Source of the DNA: UBA10324 sp038326325
GTDB lineage: Bacteria > Bacteroidota > Bacteroidia > Chitinophagales > UBA10324
DNA length: 64,000 bases
Assembly: GCA_038326325.1 (NCBI GenBank)
Contig: JBBQJW010000013.1
Location: 1 to 64,000, forward strand
Reading direction: 5' to 3'
Shown: one piece after another, positions 45,100-55,147 of the stretch
Position numbering within the stretch: the stretch's first letter is position 1
Layout of the letters: every line of letters starts with the position of its first letter
The notes under the pieces: generated by a model
Database searches by the model: none
What the model was told of the DNA's origin: nothing
The model's input: the letters and a program-made list of their open reading frames with translations, nothing else
Position numbers and translations under genes: made by a program

Positions 45100-46530
45100 T
45101 TAAAACTCCATACCCATCCCAATGCTTCCGTTGATACTCTTAGTGTTGTAGGGAGAAATTATTGAAAGAAGATTATTAGAACTCATCCATATCTGGTAAT
45201 GGCTGAATTGAAAAGATAAGTTAGCACCTAAACTTTTACCGGTCAATCCTCCAGTAGCGGCTACCAATCCTGCATTCACAATATTCCCGATGCTGTAGTT
45301 GTATCCAATTGTTGCTAATGGTTTTTTTGTTGAATTAAGATAATCAGAGAAACCCTTTATGTAAGTGAAGTTGAAGCGATGACGGAAATAAACTGTGTTG
45401 TTCTTCTTTCTCTTCTTCAATAAATTAATTGAAGTGTTTACAAAAACTTTTGTCGCGAGTGGAACTTTATACCCAGCAGTTGTAACAGTTGGCTTAAGTA
45501 ATGAAACCATTGAGTCCAATTGAGTTTTTATTCCGGTTGTAGTTTCAGAATAACTCAAATCAAAACCATCGAATTTAATTTGGCTACTGTTTGAAATATT
45601 AGCAGCATGATTTTTAAAACTGATTGAACCCACATCTGTTACAGCAGCATTTATTTTTATCCAGTCATTCACATCAACTCCGCAGCCAAAATCGAAAGCA
45701 GTTCCGCTTCCTACCCCTTTAAAAAAATTTTTAGTGATATCTTTTGCATTTATATCTCCAAGCAAACCATGAACTCCAACCCGGTCTCCCGGCGAAGCAA
45801 TATTTATATCATAATTGTAATTCAAATCCAATTCTCTTCCATCTGTCTGTGTAAATAAACTGAGTGATGAAGATTTTGTGTAAACATTTGCAAGACTTGT
45901 TAAGTAATGGAACTGCATCGCAGGTTTTACTTTCAGTAAAGTATTTTTTCCCACTTTAAATTTCAACTGTGTTCTTGCCCCGAAATAATAATCGGTGCAT
46001 TGCAAGAAATTAATGGCAAGCGGGCCAAGTGTAACGGTTTTTCCTTCGAATTGTTTATTGCCTTTATAAAGAAGTGAAATCAGGTTCTGGCTGTAAAGAA
46101 GATTCATATCCATTCTTTCGCGAGCGCCTAATGAAAAGGAAAGGAATTTACTTTCTGTTTTCTTTCTGATATTGAATTCAGTATTAAGTATCGAAATAGC
46201 TGCGCCTGCATAAATATTATTTTGATTTTTTAGTACAGATAAAACTGAATCAACTGTTTGCTCAGTTAATTGCTTTGCGTTAAGAAAATGATTGAGAGCG
46301 TCTAAAGTCAATGAGTTATTTCCTGCGTCAGCATAAAAATCAAAAAAAGTAATCTTGAATTTGCGGACTCCTTCCCCAATGAACGAAGGCATGTATTGCG
46401 ATGCCTGCGAAAAAGTATGCTGATTCTGAAATTGAGAAAATGAAACCTGCGCATTTGTTTGATTTGAAGCAAAGAAAAAAAGCCCTGATAAAAGTGAACC
46501 CGTTAAATATTTTTTGTTGAAATCAACCAT
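45100..46530 (-). CDS. DUF5723-like outer-membrane protein
   Basis: 476 residues with a signal peptide ending QTNAQ. Beta-strand rich throughout, with FLSFSLGARERMDMNLLYS, FDFGCGVDVNDWIKINAAV and a C-terminal aromatic strand (SIGMGMEF) typical of outer-membrane barrels. It resembles the DUF5723 family of Bacteroidota, whose role is unknown. It follows the lipoprotein gene by eight bases. Confidence 0.7.
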   Translation of the reverse strand: MVDFNKKYLTGSLLSGLFFFASNQTNAQVSFSQFQNQHTFSQASQYMPSFIGEGVRKFKITFFDFYADAGNNSLTLDALNHFLNAKQLTEQTVDSVLSVLKNQNNIYAGAAISILNTEFNIRKKTESKFLSFSLGARERMDMNLLYSQNLISLLYKGNKQFEGKTVTLGPLAINFLQCTDYYFGARTQLKFKVGKNTLLKVKPAMQFHYLTSLANVYTKSSSLSLFTQTDGRELDLNYNYDINIASPGDRVGVHGLLGDINAKDITKNFFKGVGSGTAFDFGCGVDVNDWIKINAAVTDVGSISFKNHAANISNSSQIKFDGFDLSYSETTTGIKTQLDSMVSLLKPTVTTAGYKVPLATKVFVNTSINLLKKRKKNNTVYFRHRFNFTYIKGFSDYLNSTKKPLATIGYNYSIGNIVNAGLVAATGGLTGKSLGANLSFQFSHYQIWMSSNNLLSIISPYNTKSINGSIGMGMEF

Positions 46531-46538
46531 TGATTTTC

Positions 46539-47594
46539 TTAAAGTTTGAAATTCATTTTTAAATCACCTGTTATCTGAATGTTTAAATAAGTTTCATTAT
46601 TAGCTGTAACGAAAGGTAATGCCGAATTAAAAGTGTTCATGTCAAGAACTGTTACAGCATATTTCGATTGCTTTATTTTTGAAAGATGTGCCGCACTTAT
46701 TTTAATTGAATCAATTGAATGCGTTACTTCAAGAGGAGAGCCTGCGGAATTTGTTTGAGCTCCTTGCAAAATAATTTGTGTATCGAACAACGAATCAATC
46801 ACATTTCGTTTTGAAGCATCTAAAAAATAAATCTGAAAACCTGCATTCAGCGGCAACGCATTATCCATAAATATTTTTAAATGACCCGCTATAGTTGAGT
46901 CTTCTATTGTAGAAGTTGATGATTGATTTGTGATTTCAAAATCAGAAGTATCACGAATTGATTTTGTTCTGTCAGTATAAAATTTCACTTCATCAACTGC
47001 AATAACATTTAATCCAATAACTATTTGAGAGGAATTATTTGTAAAAGTGACATTGTTTTGGGCAGACGAATTAAAATTATCGAGATAAAGAAATACGGTG
47101 TCTTCAATCACTTTATCTGAGAGTTGAAAATTGATGGAGAAAGTTTCTCCAGGCAAAACATCATTTGAAATCGGTTGCTGAGTAATAATGTTCTGAGTGT
47201 TGAGCGTATCAGCTCCGTTACGAATGGTAATTGTTGTTCCGGCTCCAATAATTATCGGAAATGAATTCGTCAGTGATAAACTGACAGCAAGCGTGTGAAC
47301 ATGAATCTCTTTCACCCAGTCAGAAACAACGATCGGATATGGACCTAAATGATTGTAAGTAAATGCAGGTACATTAATATTTACACCAATCGGGAAACCT
47401 AAATCGGGAGCGGGAATATTTCTTTTAAAATTCGTGCTGTCAAGAAGTGACAATGTTCCAAGTGATGCAGTTCCGTTCGCAATCGGAACTAACCATTCTG
47501 AATTTGTTGGAAGGAGAGGATTTAAATGGTCTAATTTTTTGCACCCGAAAATTGAAACAAGAAGAATAAAAAGCAACGGGCGTGAAGATATCAT
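46539..47594 (-). CDS. Hypothetical lipoprotein paired with DUF5723 protein
   Basis: About 351 residues from ATG 47594 (MISSRPLLFILLVSIFGC), giving a lipobox FGC. The remainder is beta-rich with no domain I can name. It is the first gene of a three-gene minus operon with the DUF5723 protein and the small lipoprotein, which suggests a joint envelope role. Confidence 0.65.
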   Translation of the reverse strand: MISSRPLLFILLVSIFGCKKLDHLNPLLPTNSEWLVPIANGTASLGTLSLLDSTNFKRNIPAPDLGFPIGVNINVPAFTYNHLGPYPIVVSDWVKEIHVHTLAVSLSLTNSFPIIIGAGTTITIRNGADTLNTQNIITQQPISNDVLPGETFSINFQLSDKVIEDTVFLYLDNFNSSAQNNVTFTNNSSQIVIGLNVIAVDEVKFYTDRTKSIRDTSDFEITNQSSTSTIEDSTIAGHLKIFMDNALPLNAGFQIYFLDASKRNVIDSLFDTQIILQGAQTNSAGSPLEVTHSIDSIKISAAHLSKIKQSKYAVTVLDMNTFNSALPFVTANNETYLNIQITGDLKMNFKL

Positions 47595-47839
47595 AGTGGC
47601 GAAAAATCGAGGAGCCACTTTTTACTAAAGGCAAGGAGAGAAGTTTCGTTTTGCTGATTTTTATTTTGAGTGTAACAGTAATTGACTGCATTATTTTTAC
47701 TTTTTTCGCTATGAAATTGCAAAGTCTTTTTTTCTTCTATACAAAAAACATTGAAATTTTTATTGCCTATATTTATTCCAAGTTGGTTTTTTAGAATATA
47801 TAATCGCGGTATGATTCTTTCATCCTAAAGAAAAAATTT

Positions 47840-48631
47840 ATGAGCACTTTAGAAAAAAACAATCAGAACGGAATGTCTTTGGGTATTACGATGTTAAATA
47901 AGGTACCTGAGATAACACTCTACTTTTGGATTATAAAAATTTTGTGTACCACCGTTGGTGAAACCGCAGCCGATTTCCTTAATGAAAACCTGAACCTTGG
48001 CCTAACCGGTACAAGTTTAGTAATGGGTTTATTGTTGCTTGTTGTGCTCTTCTTTCAGTTCAGGTCAAAAAAATATTCTCCGAAAATTTATTGGCTTGCG
48101 GTAGTGCTTATCAGTATAGTTGGAACATTAATTACAGATAATCTAACCGACAACCTTGGAGTATCTCTTGATGTAACATCTATTGTCTTTGCAATCGCTT
48201 TAGCAATTACATTTCTAATCTGGTATCAAAGTGAAAAAACTCTTTCCGTTCATAAAATAAATACGAGCCGGAGAGAAGCATATTACTGGCTCGCGATACT
48301 TTTTACTTTCGCTTTAGGCACGGCCACAGGAGATTTATTAGCCGAAAAACTAAATGTGGGCTACTTAAACTCGGCATTACTTTTTGCGGGCGCTATTGCA
48401 TTGGTTTTTGTCTTACATAAACTTTTGAAATTAAATGCGGTACTGTCTTTTTGGATTGCCTATATTTTAACTCGACCATTAGGCGCCTCCATTGGCGACT
48501 ATCTCTCGCAATCAACCGACGATGGAGGGTTGGCATTAGGCACAGTTGTAACGAGCGCGCTATTTCTTGTTGCGATTTTACTTACTGTTATTTATTTGAC
48601 CATGACTAAAAAGGATGTGATTACTGATTAA
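47840..48631 (+). CDS. Membrane protein with DUF347 repeats (COG4705-like)
   Basis: 263 residues with eight to nine helices. Four related repeats carry GETAADFLNENL, GTLITDNLTDNLG, GTATGDLLAEKLN and GASIGDYLSQ, as in the DUF347/COG4705 family. The repeated small-residue plus Asp pattern within helices suggests a channel or transporter, but the function is unknown. Confidence 0.82.
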   Translation: MSTLEKNNQNGMSLGITMLNKVPEITLYFWIIKILCTTVGETAADFLNENLNLGLTGTSLVMGLLLLVVLFFQFRSKKYSPKIYWLAVVLISIVGTLITDNLTDNLGVSLDVTSIVFAIALAITFLIWYQSEKTLSVHKINTSRREAYYWLAILFTFALGTATGDLLAEKLNVGYLNSALLFAGAIALVFVLHKLLKLNAVLSFWIAYILTRPLGASIGDYLSQSTDDGGLALGTVVTSALFLVAILLTVIYLTMTKKDVITD

Positions 48632-48687
48632 ATGAAATTTTATAATTAAAGTTGATCGCAAATAAAATTTCAGTTTAAATTAAATCA

Positions 48688-49902
48688 ATGAAAATAATTT
48701 TAACAATGGTTTTATTTTTTGTTTCGGCAAATGCTTTTCCGCAAACAATAAAAATTTTATTTGATGCAACAAAAGCTGAAACAGCAGGCAATGCTGATTG
48801 GGTAATTGATGCTGATCAGCACAACCTCGACTGGAATCCCAATGCACAAACAGGCAACGGGGATGAATCGAATGCACAACAATTTTCAACTCCCTCACAA
48901 AGTTCTGTTACTCTTAATACAACCGGAATATATTGGAACGGTGGTATTTCTAGCTGGGGAATTGATTGTGTAAAGCAGGGTTATGAAGTGGAGACTCTCC
49001 CTTATACAGGAAGCATTACATATAACAGCACATCAAACCCCCAAGATTTATCAAACTATAAATTGTTCGTTGTTTGTGAGCCAAATATTTTATTTACCAC
49101 TTCTGAAAAAACAGCGATACTCAATTATGTTCAGAATGGGGGCAGATTATTTATGATTTCTGATCACAATCAAAGTGATCGCAATGGAGATGGTTATGAT
49201 TCGCCAGCTATATGGAATGATTTAATGAGTGCAAATCCGTTTGCAATACATTTTAACCTTAACAATTTCAGCGAAACATCCACAAGTGTTATAACCTCTT
49301 TAGCAGATAGTATTGAGAATGGAAATTATGGAACTGTTACACAGGTTTTATGGAGTGGTGGAACTGATATGACTATTGACACCAATATAAATGCGACTGT
49401 AAAAGGAGTTGTTTTTAAAAATGGATTTTTAAATGATAATACGAAGGTGATGTTTGCTTATGCGCATTACGGCAGTGGTAGAATTGCTGCAATGGGAGAT
49501 AGTTCGCCTGCCGATGATGGCAACGGTGATACGAATGATAATTTATATGATGGATACATTGTTGATGCAAATGGGAATCATCAGAAATTAATTATGAATG
49601 CAACTGTCTGGTTGATGAGCGATAATGTGAGTTTACCTTCGGGCATAAATGAGTCGAAAACAGCTAAAAACGATTTTCAAATTTTATCAAATCATAAAAA
49701 TCTTTTTATAAAAAATAATTCATTGGAAGAAATACAGATTAAAATAGTTGATTATACGGGGAAATTAGTTTTTGAAAACTCATTAAATAAAAACGAAAAT
49801 GCAAAAAATTTCACCCTTAATTTTTTAGCAACTGGAATTTATTTCGTTGAAACTCACAATAGTAAAATTGTTACAACACAAAAAATATTCTTAACTGATT
49901 AG
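48688..49902 (+). CDS. Secreted protein with T9SS sorting domain and GATase-like fold
   Basis: 404 residues with a signal peptide ending NAFPQ. Residues 20-300 include IKILFDATKAETAGNADWV, LYNYVQ-like NYVQNGGRLFMISDHN and GSGRIAAMGDSSPADDGNG, which resemble DUF4350/glutamine-amidotransferase-like domains without catalytic cysteine. The end (FFIKNNS region to QKIFLTD) is a type A sorting domain. Surface location is likely; the activity is unknown. Confidence 0.7.
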   Translation: MKIILTMVLFFVSANAFPQTIKILFDATKAETAGNADWVIDADQHNLDWNPNAQTGNGDESNAQQFSTPSQSSVTLNTTGIYWNGGISSWGIDCVKQGYEVETLPYTGSITYNSTSNPQDLSNYKLFVVCEPNILFTTSEKTAILNYVQNGGRLFMISDHNQSDRNGDGYDSPAIWNDLMSANPFAIHFNLNNFSETSTSVITSLADSIENGNYGTVTQVLWSGGTDMTIDTNINATVKGVVFKNGFLNDNTKVMFAYAHYGSGRIAAMGDSSPADDGNGDTNDNLYDGYIVDANGNHQKLIMNATVWLMSDNVSLPSGINESKTAKNDFQILSNHKNLFIKNNSLEEIQIKIVDYTGKLVFENSLNKNENAKNFTLNFLATGIYFVETHNSKIVTTQKIFLTD

Positions 49903-49923
49903 CTAAAGAGAATAAAAATATTT

Positions 49924-50523
49924 CTATCTGAAATAAAATCCCATTCCTAAACTTAGCGTGTTGAAATTGTATTGCTCCATTCCTTTTGGAGTAAATGGAA
50001 GAATATGATAATTAGCAAATACATTGAAGCGCTTATGCTTCAATAACATTTCCGCTTGCGAAGCGAAGTTGAAACCTACCTGCGAGGTTTTTTTAGAAAT
50101 GAAATTATCGTTGATTGAATTCCATCCAAAGCCGGTTCCTGCAGTCCACCTGAAGGTTTTTAACGCATTGTTAGTTAATACAAAATAAAAATTCATACTG
50201 ATTTGAAGATTGCTCAATGATTTATTTGATGAGTCTGCACCATTAGCTTTATTATACAATCCTTCCACTTCTAAAAAAGCAGGGCTGTCTTTATCATCAT
50301 CTTCCTCGCGAACTCCCCCTCCAAAATTGTAAGCAGGTCTTCCAGCGAATGGCAATCTTGTTGTCGCATCAGTGTAACAACTAAAACCGTGCTTCACAAA
50401 AAAAGTAAACGGACGGTCAACTTCACCATTTGGTAAAAGGTGTTTTGGCTTTGTTGGCGTTTGGGCAACTGTTACACAAAAAATAAATTGGGCGAACAGA
50501 ATTGAAAGTAGAATCTTTTTCAT
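49924..50523 (-). CDS. Outer-membrane beta-barrel protein
   Basis: 199 residues with a signal peptide ending VTVAQ. Short alternating strands (FNFASQAEMLLKHKRFNVFA) and a C-terminal phenylalanine in GMGFYFR suggest a small barrel. Not recognised further. Confidence 0.65.
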   Translation of the reverse strand: MKKILLSILFAQFIFCVTVAQTPTKPKHLLPNGEVDRPFTFFVKHGFSCYTDATTRLPFAGRPAYNFGGGVREEDDDKDSPAFLEVEGLYNKANGADSSNKSLSNLQISMNFYFVLTNNALKTFRWTAGTGFGWNSINDNFISKKTSQVGFNFASQAEMLLKHKRFNVFANYHILPFTPKGMEQYNFNTLSLGMGFYFR

Positions 50524-50635
50524 GCAGCAAATCTATGTTTCAATTTTAACAACAAGCAAACAAAATATTTACCCGATAAAAAATTGAATTAAAAATGCAG
50601 GAAATAAAAAACTAAATTTGCCGTTCAGCATCTCA

Positions 50636-51028
50636 ATGAAACAAATCACTTCCATCTTAATTCTTTCTTATTTTTTGGGTGGAATAGCTTTTTTACCTCA
50701 GGGAGATTTTTCAGTAATGCCTGATTTGCCTAAGATGTATCAACATTGCAAACTTACAGAGGATGCAGATTTGAACTTGATGGATTTTGTGACGGACCAT
50801 TTGCTTGATATTAATGGTTCGTTTGACAAACACGATTTCGGCGATGCGCAGAAGCGACACTCATCCACGCCCTTTTAGCACCAACAGCATCAATTAAGTT
50901 ATAGTGTTGCCAATGTTTTTGTTTATACTTTTATTTCTTTCAATCAGAAAATTATTGTTCCGGCAATTAAATCTGTTCTTTATTATTCTGATTTTGCCAG
51001 TGGAATATTTCATCCGCCAAGCTTGTAA
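50636..51028 (+). pseudogene. Small Bacteroidota protein interrupted by in-frame amber codon
   Basis: From ATG 50636 (MKQITSILILSYFLGG) the frame runs 80 codons to TAG at 50876-50878, then continues in the same frame for 49 sense codons to TAA at 51026-51028. The downstream part (HQQHQLSYSVANVFVYTF onward to SGIFHPPSL) looks protein-like. The upstream part, LPQGDFSVMPDLPKMYQHCK, matches small exported proteins I recall beside RND efflux genes in this phylum, which are about 130 residues, as would be this one if TAG were CAG (Gln). A single C-to-T change explains it. Other genes here stop at TAG, so the codon is not generally reassigned. Confidence 0.7.
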
Positions 51029-51100
51029 ATAATTATTTTTTTCGTGCAGCTGGTTTCAGACTACATTTTTAATTTTTTTTCAAACTTTAAATACAAACAA

Positions 51101-51460
51101 ATGAAAAACCTTTTTTTAATGCTTGTCGCATTGGGTGTATTTGCATCTTGCGAAAAGCACAATCAGAAATCAACACCTTGCCCGACAGTGGCTGCTGATG
51201 CAGTTCCAAAAACTGTTACAGATGCATTTGCTTTGAAGTATCCAACCGATTCAGCCACCACATGGTACAATGTTGATGGCAAAGCATATTGCGCCAGGTT
51301 TTCTGCAAAGGGCGTTGACTCTTATGCTCACTTTTCAGTTGACGGAACATTTCAGAATGAAGTAACTCCAGGAGCGGAAGGTGATAATGTGAAGCAAACG
51401 GGAAACCATCAAGACAGCAGTTGCGATTGTGGAACTGAAAATACAGAAGGAACAGATTAA
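51101..51460 (+). CDS. PepSY-like lipoprotein
   Basis: About 119 residues from ATG 51101 (MKNLFLMLVALGVFASC), with lipobox ASC. The body VPKTVTDAFALKYPTDSATTW and VDGKAYCARFSAKGVDSYAHF follow the PepSY-like (BLIP/DUF2874) fold. The tail is rich in His, Cys, Asp and Glu, a possible metal ligand set. Paralogous to the 52388 gene. Confidence 0.75.
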   Translation: MKNLFLMLVALGVFASCEKHNQKSTPCPTVAADAVPKTVTDAFALKYPTDSATTWYNVDGKAYCARFSAKGVDSYAHFSVDGTFQNEVTPGAEGDNVKQTGNHQDSSCDCGTENTEGTD

Positions 51461-51520
51461 ACATTCACAAAAAAGAAGTTGTGAATTTATTCGCTGCTTC
51501 TTTTATTAAAAAAATTCAAA

Positions 51521-52336
51521 ATGAAATTCAAAATAAATTTCTCAATCGTATTAATTTGTATCTTAATGATTCCTTTCTATTCCAAATCACAGGCATTGGA
51601 AACGGAAGAATCAAAACCACTATTGCCTGGTCAGGTGGAGTTAGGAACCGGGTTGGAATATCAAATTTCGACTGAAGGAACTGAAAAAGCTTTGCCCATG
51701 GCAATTGAAGTTGGAATTGCAAAACGATTGACATTGTTGGTTGAGCCGGTTGCTTTCACAACTATATCTCCAAAAATCGGAAATTCATCTACCGACTTCG
51801 GCGATTTGGAAGCAACATTGTTTTTTCAGATAGCAAAGGAGAAAAAAATAATGCCTTCCATTTCGCTTTCTGCAGAAGTGAAATTTCCAATTACACATAA
51901 TCCTAAAATAGGAACCGGTAAGACAGATTACTCGCCTTACTTTATTGCAAGTAAAACAACGGGGAAATTTTTCACCAGCTTGAATCTTAGTTATACTATT
52001 CTTGGTAAACCTGCCGATGCACAAATTAAAAATATTTTTGGCTATGCACTCGGAACCATTTTTACTGTATCAAAGAAAAGTATATTGTTCGGCGAAGTGT
52101 ACGGAAACACTTCCGCACTCGTTGGAGGAGAAACTCCTGAGGGGCAAATTCCACTTACCAGTTCCACAATTCAGATTTCCGAATTAACCGGTGGAGAAAC
52201 GGTTGGCGCAATTGGTTTCGGATTTTACCTGAAGAAAGAACTGCTTTTATCTTTAGGCATAAATTATGATAACAATGCGGCGCTGCTAATTCGACCAGGA
52301 ATAGAATGGAAGTTTGGCGGAAAACCAAAACCTTAA
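51521..52336 (+). CDS. Outer-membrane transporter-like protein
   Basis: 271 residues with a signal peptide ending SKSQA. It is barrel-like with GQVELGTGLEYQISTEG, DFGDLEATLFFQIAKEK and AEVKFPITHNPKIGTGKTDY, resembling the MetA-pathway/phenol-degradation outer-membrane family. It lies between two PepSY-like genes. Confidence 0.75.
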   Translation: MKFKINFSIVLICILMIPFYSKSQALETEESKPLLPGQVELGTGLEYQISTEGTEKALPMAIEVGIAKRLTLLVEPVAFTTISPKIGNSSTDFGDLEATLFFQIAKEKKIMPSISLSAEVKFPITHNPKIGTGKTDYSPYFIASKTTGKFFTSLNLSYTILGKPADAQIKNIFGYALGTIFTVSKKSILFGEVYGNTSALVGGETPEGQIPLTSSTIQISELTGGETVGAIGFGFYLKKELLLSLGINYDNNAALLIRPGIEWKFGGKPKP

Positions 52337-52387
52337 AAAAATTTAATTTCAAAACAAAAACAAAAACTAAAAACAAAATTCAAAACC

Positions 52388-52810
52388 ATGAAAAAGATTT
52401 TAATTTGGATGAGCGTAATTCTATTTGCAGTTGTTGCGTATTCATTTGCAGGTGTTACTCCTCCGAAAGTTGTTACAGATGCTTTCAAAACTAAATTTCC
52501 AAAAGCAACGGATGTTGAATGGGGAATGGAAGGCAAAACGGAATACGAAGCTGAGTTTAAATTAGATGGAAAAGATGTGTCAGCTAACTTTAAAGTAGAC
52601 GGAAGCTGGACCGAAACAGAAGCTTCAGTGGAGAAAGCAGATTTACCTGCAGGAGTTATGGAGTACATGAAAAAAAATGTTCCGGATGCAGATATTAAAG
52701 AAACTGCTAAAATTGATAGCCCTACCGGTTCTGTTTATGAAGTGGAAGTAAAAGGATTGGCTTATCTGTTTGATATGTCAGGAAAGTTTATTAAATCTAG
52801 TAAGGATTAA
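52388..52810 (+). CDS. PepSY-like periplasmic protein
   Basis: 140 residues with a signal peptide ending YSFAG. PPKVVTDAFKTKFPKATDVEW, GKTEYEAEFKLDGKDVSANF and VYEVEVKGLAYLFDMSGKF follow the PepSY-like fold in two half-repeats. Small secreted proteins of this family often sit beside efflux or two-component genes. It is followed by a terminator. Confidence 0.82.
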   Translation: MKKILIWMSVILFAVVAYSFAGVTPPKVVTDAFKTKFPKATDVEWGMEGKTEYEAEFKLDGKDVSANFKVDGSWTETEASVEKADLPAGVMEYMKKNVPDADIKETAKIDSPTGSVYEVEVKGLAYLFDMSGKFIKSSKD

Positions 52811-52824
52811 TTTTTTTATAGAGA

Positions 52825-52858
52825 AGAAGTTCTCCGATTTGTCGGAGAACTTCTTTTT
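52825..52858 (+). terminator. Terminator after PepSY-like gene
   Basis: AGAAGTTCTCCGA (52825-52837) pairs perfectly with TCGGAGAACTTCT (52842-52854), with TTTG loop and T-tract. It separates the small-protein genes from the efflux operon. Confidence 0.92.
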
Positions 52859-52902
52859 ATGTTTGAACACAGCAAAAAATTTCTTCCACTGAAAATATTT
52901 TA

Positions 52903-54210
52903 ATGATTGGAAATTATACTAGGTCTATATCTCAATTCTTTCTGTTTTGGAAAGCAAGCTTAACTGGCAGGTGGATATTCAAGTCCGGTTTATTTATTCT
53001 TTTGTGCTGTAAGAGTTCAGTATTATTTGCACAACAAAAATCGCTGGATGAGTTTATTCAGTCAGCAATAAAATTCAGTCCTGTTTATATTGATAATACA
53101 AATCAGCTACAATCGCTCGCGCTCGATAGTCTATTGATTCGCGCCGGGTTGAAACCTCAGGTCAATTTTATAAGCAACGATATGTATGCTCCGGTGATAA
53201 ATGGTTTTGGATATGATAACGCAATTACAAATGGTGCTAATGTGAATGCATTGCTCGGAGTGAATTACACTCTTGTTGGAAGGAAAAACCTGATGAATCA
53301 ATATGGGTTTATCAATATTCAGAAAAACATTCTCACATTAAAATTAAAACTCAGTGAGCGCGATTTGAAACAATCAGTCGAGCAGCAGTTCATCACCGTA
53401 TATGGCGAACAGGAGTCAATCAGAAATGAAGAAGAAGTGCTTGCCTTGTTTAAAAAAGAAGAAGCAATTTTAAAGCAACTCACCCAATCAGCCGTTTACA
53501 ACCAAACCGATTACCTTAACTTTTTAGTTACACTTAATCAGCGCAAGTTGAGTTACTCGCAGCAACTGTTACAGGCACGAAATGATTTTTATGTTTTGAA
53601 TTACCTGTGCGGCATAGCCGATACAACTTATTATAGTTTGAGTCCACCAACTATTTCAATCGCAAAAAATTATTCTGTAACACAATCACTTTTATTTCAG
53701 CAATTTGTTTTTGATAGTTTGAGAATTAAGAACTCATTTGACAAAATTCAATATCTCTACAAACCAAGACTTAGTGTGATGGGCGATGCTGGTTATAATT
53801 CCTCGCTCGCCGTTCATCCGGAGAAAAATTTCGGTGCAAGTTTGGGATTAAATCTGTCTGTTCCTATTTACAATGGAAGGCAGCGGAACTTTCAGGAGCA
53901 GAAAATTTTCTTTGAACAAAATTCAAATAAGTCATACCGGAATTATTTTATTGCTCAATACAATATCAAACAAACTCAATTAATAGAACAGATTGCAGGA
54001 ATCGAAAAAATTCTCGCCGATGGACAACAGCAGCTATTACTTTCAAAAACATTAATTGATGCTTACGAAAAAATGCTTCCTTCCGGAGATTTAAAAATTG
54101 CCGATTATCTTTTTTCAGTTTCCAATTACCTTTCATCGCAGAACACTATTTCACAACTGAAAATAAATCGCATTCAATTGATTAGTCAGTTCAACTACTT
54201 CATTCAATAA
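52903..54210 (+). CDS. TolC-family outer-membrane efflux protein
   Basis: 435 residues with a basic, hydrophobic N-terminus ending LFAQQ. Long helices with LKLSERDLKQSVEQQFITV and QLTQSAVYNQTDYLNFLVTL, and a second repeat with YKPRLSVMGDAGYNSSLA and GLNLSVPIYNGRQR, form the two-repeat TolC pattern. It is the outer-membrane exit of the tripartite pump encoded by the next two genes, four bases away. Confidence 0.88.
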   Translation: MIGNYTRSISQFFLFWKASLTGRWIFKSGLFILLCCKSSVLFAQQKSLDEFIQSAIKFSPVYIDNTNQLQSLALDSLLIRAGLKPQVNFISNDMYAPVINGFGYDNAITNGANVNALLGVNYTLVGRKNLMNQYGFINIQKNILTLKLKLSERDLKQSVEQQFITVYGEQESIRNEEEVLALFKKEEAILKQLTQSAVYNQTDYLNFLVTLNQRKLSYSQQLLQARNDFYVLNYLCGIADTTYYSLSPPTISIAKNYSVTQSLLFQQFVFDSLRIKNSFDKIQYLYKPRLSVMGDAGYNSSLAVHPEKNFGASLGLNLSVPIYNGRQRNFQEQKIFFEQNSNKSYRNYFIAQYNIKQTQLIEQIAGIEKILADGQQQLLLSKTLIDAYEKMLPSGDLKIADYLFSVSNYLSSQNTISQLKINRIQLISQFNYFIQ

Positions 54211-54214
54211 CTCA

Positions 54215-55147
54215 ATGAAAAAAAATCATTCATACTTTCTACTGATTATTTGTTTCGCACTTTTATATTCATGCGGAAACAGCGACAATATAACTGATAC
54301 TAAAGAAGTAATAAATGCAACTCCAGTAACTGTTACATCTATAATTGTTGGCCCACTGTTACAGACTATTGAATTGAGTGCAACTGCTTCCTTCCTCCAA
54401 AAAACAATTGTGAAGGCAAGCACTTCCGGCTATATCAGTGATTTAAAAATTAAACCAGGGGATTTTATAAATAAGGGCGAAACTCTTTTCACCATTAAAT
54501 CAAAAGAAGCAACAAGTGTTGGCAACGCTATAAATAAAATTGATACTTCCTTCCACTTCACTGGAATTTCAATTGTGAAATCGCCTGCAAGTGGTTACAT
54601 CAACGAACTCAATTATGCGAACGGAGATTTTGTGCAGGAAGGAGAGCAGATTTCAATTATAAATGATGCATCAAGTTTTTCTTTTGTAATGAACATTCCT
54701 TATGAGCAGATTTCTCTTTTGAAAAATAATTCCTCGGTTCAACTGCGATTGCCTGATGGAAATACTATAAATGGAATAATTGATAAGGCAATGCCCTCGG
54801 TAGATGCTGCTTCTCAAACACAAAATATTTTAATTCATGTCCAGTCAACGACTATGATTCCTGAAAACCTGATTGCAAAAGTGATATTGGTGAAATCGAA
54901 AAAGGATAATGTTGTTACACTTCCGAAAGAATCTGTATTGACCAACGAAACCCAAGATGAATACTGGGTGATGAAAATGCTGAACGATACTATTGCAATA
55001 AAAATTTCGATACAAAAAGGAATGGAAACAACTGATGCTGTTGAAATTCTTTCACCGACTTTTTCTGCAACTGATAAATTTTTATTGACAGGAAATTACG
55101 GCCTTCCTGATACCGCTATTGTTCAAATAGAAAACGGAAAACGATAA
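54215..55147 (+). CDS. RND efflux periplasmic adaptor
   Basis: 310 residues with a lipobox near residue 20 (LYSCG). The biotinyl-lipoyl halves TIVKASTSGYISDLKIKPGD and KSPASGYINELNYANGDFV frame a short hairpin, followed by the beta-barrel SVQLRLPDGNTINGIIDK. It bridges TolC and RND. It overlaps the pump's start (the stop and start share bases). Confidence 0.9.
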   Translation: MKKNHSYFLLIICFALLYSCGNSDNITDTKEVINATPVTVTSIIVGPLLQTIELSATASFLQKTIVKASTSGYISDLKIKPGDFINKGETLFTIKSKEATSVGNAINKIDTSFHFTGISIVKSPASGYINELNYANGDFVQEGEQISIINDASSFSFVMNIPYEQISLLKNNSSVQLRLPDGNTINGIIDKAMPSVDAASQTQNILIHVQSTTMIPENLIAKVILVKSKKDNVVTLPKESVLTNETQDEYWVMKMLNDTIAIKISIQKGMETTDAVEILSPTFSATDKFLLTGNYGLPDTAIVQIENGKR

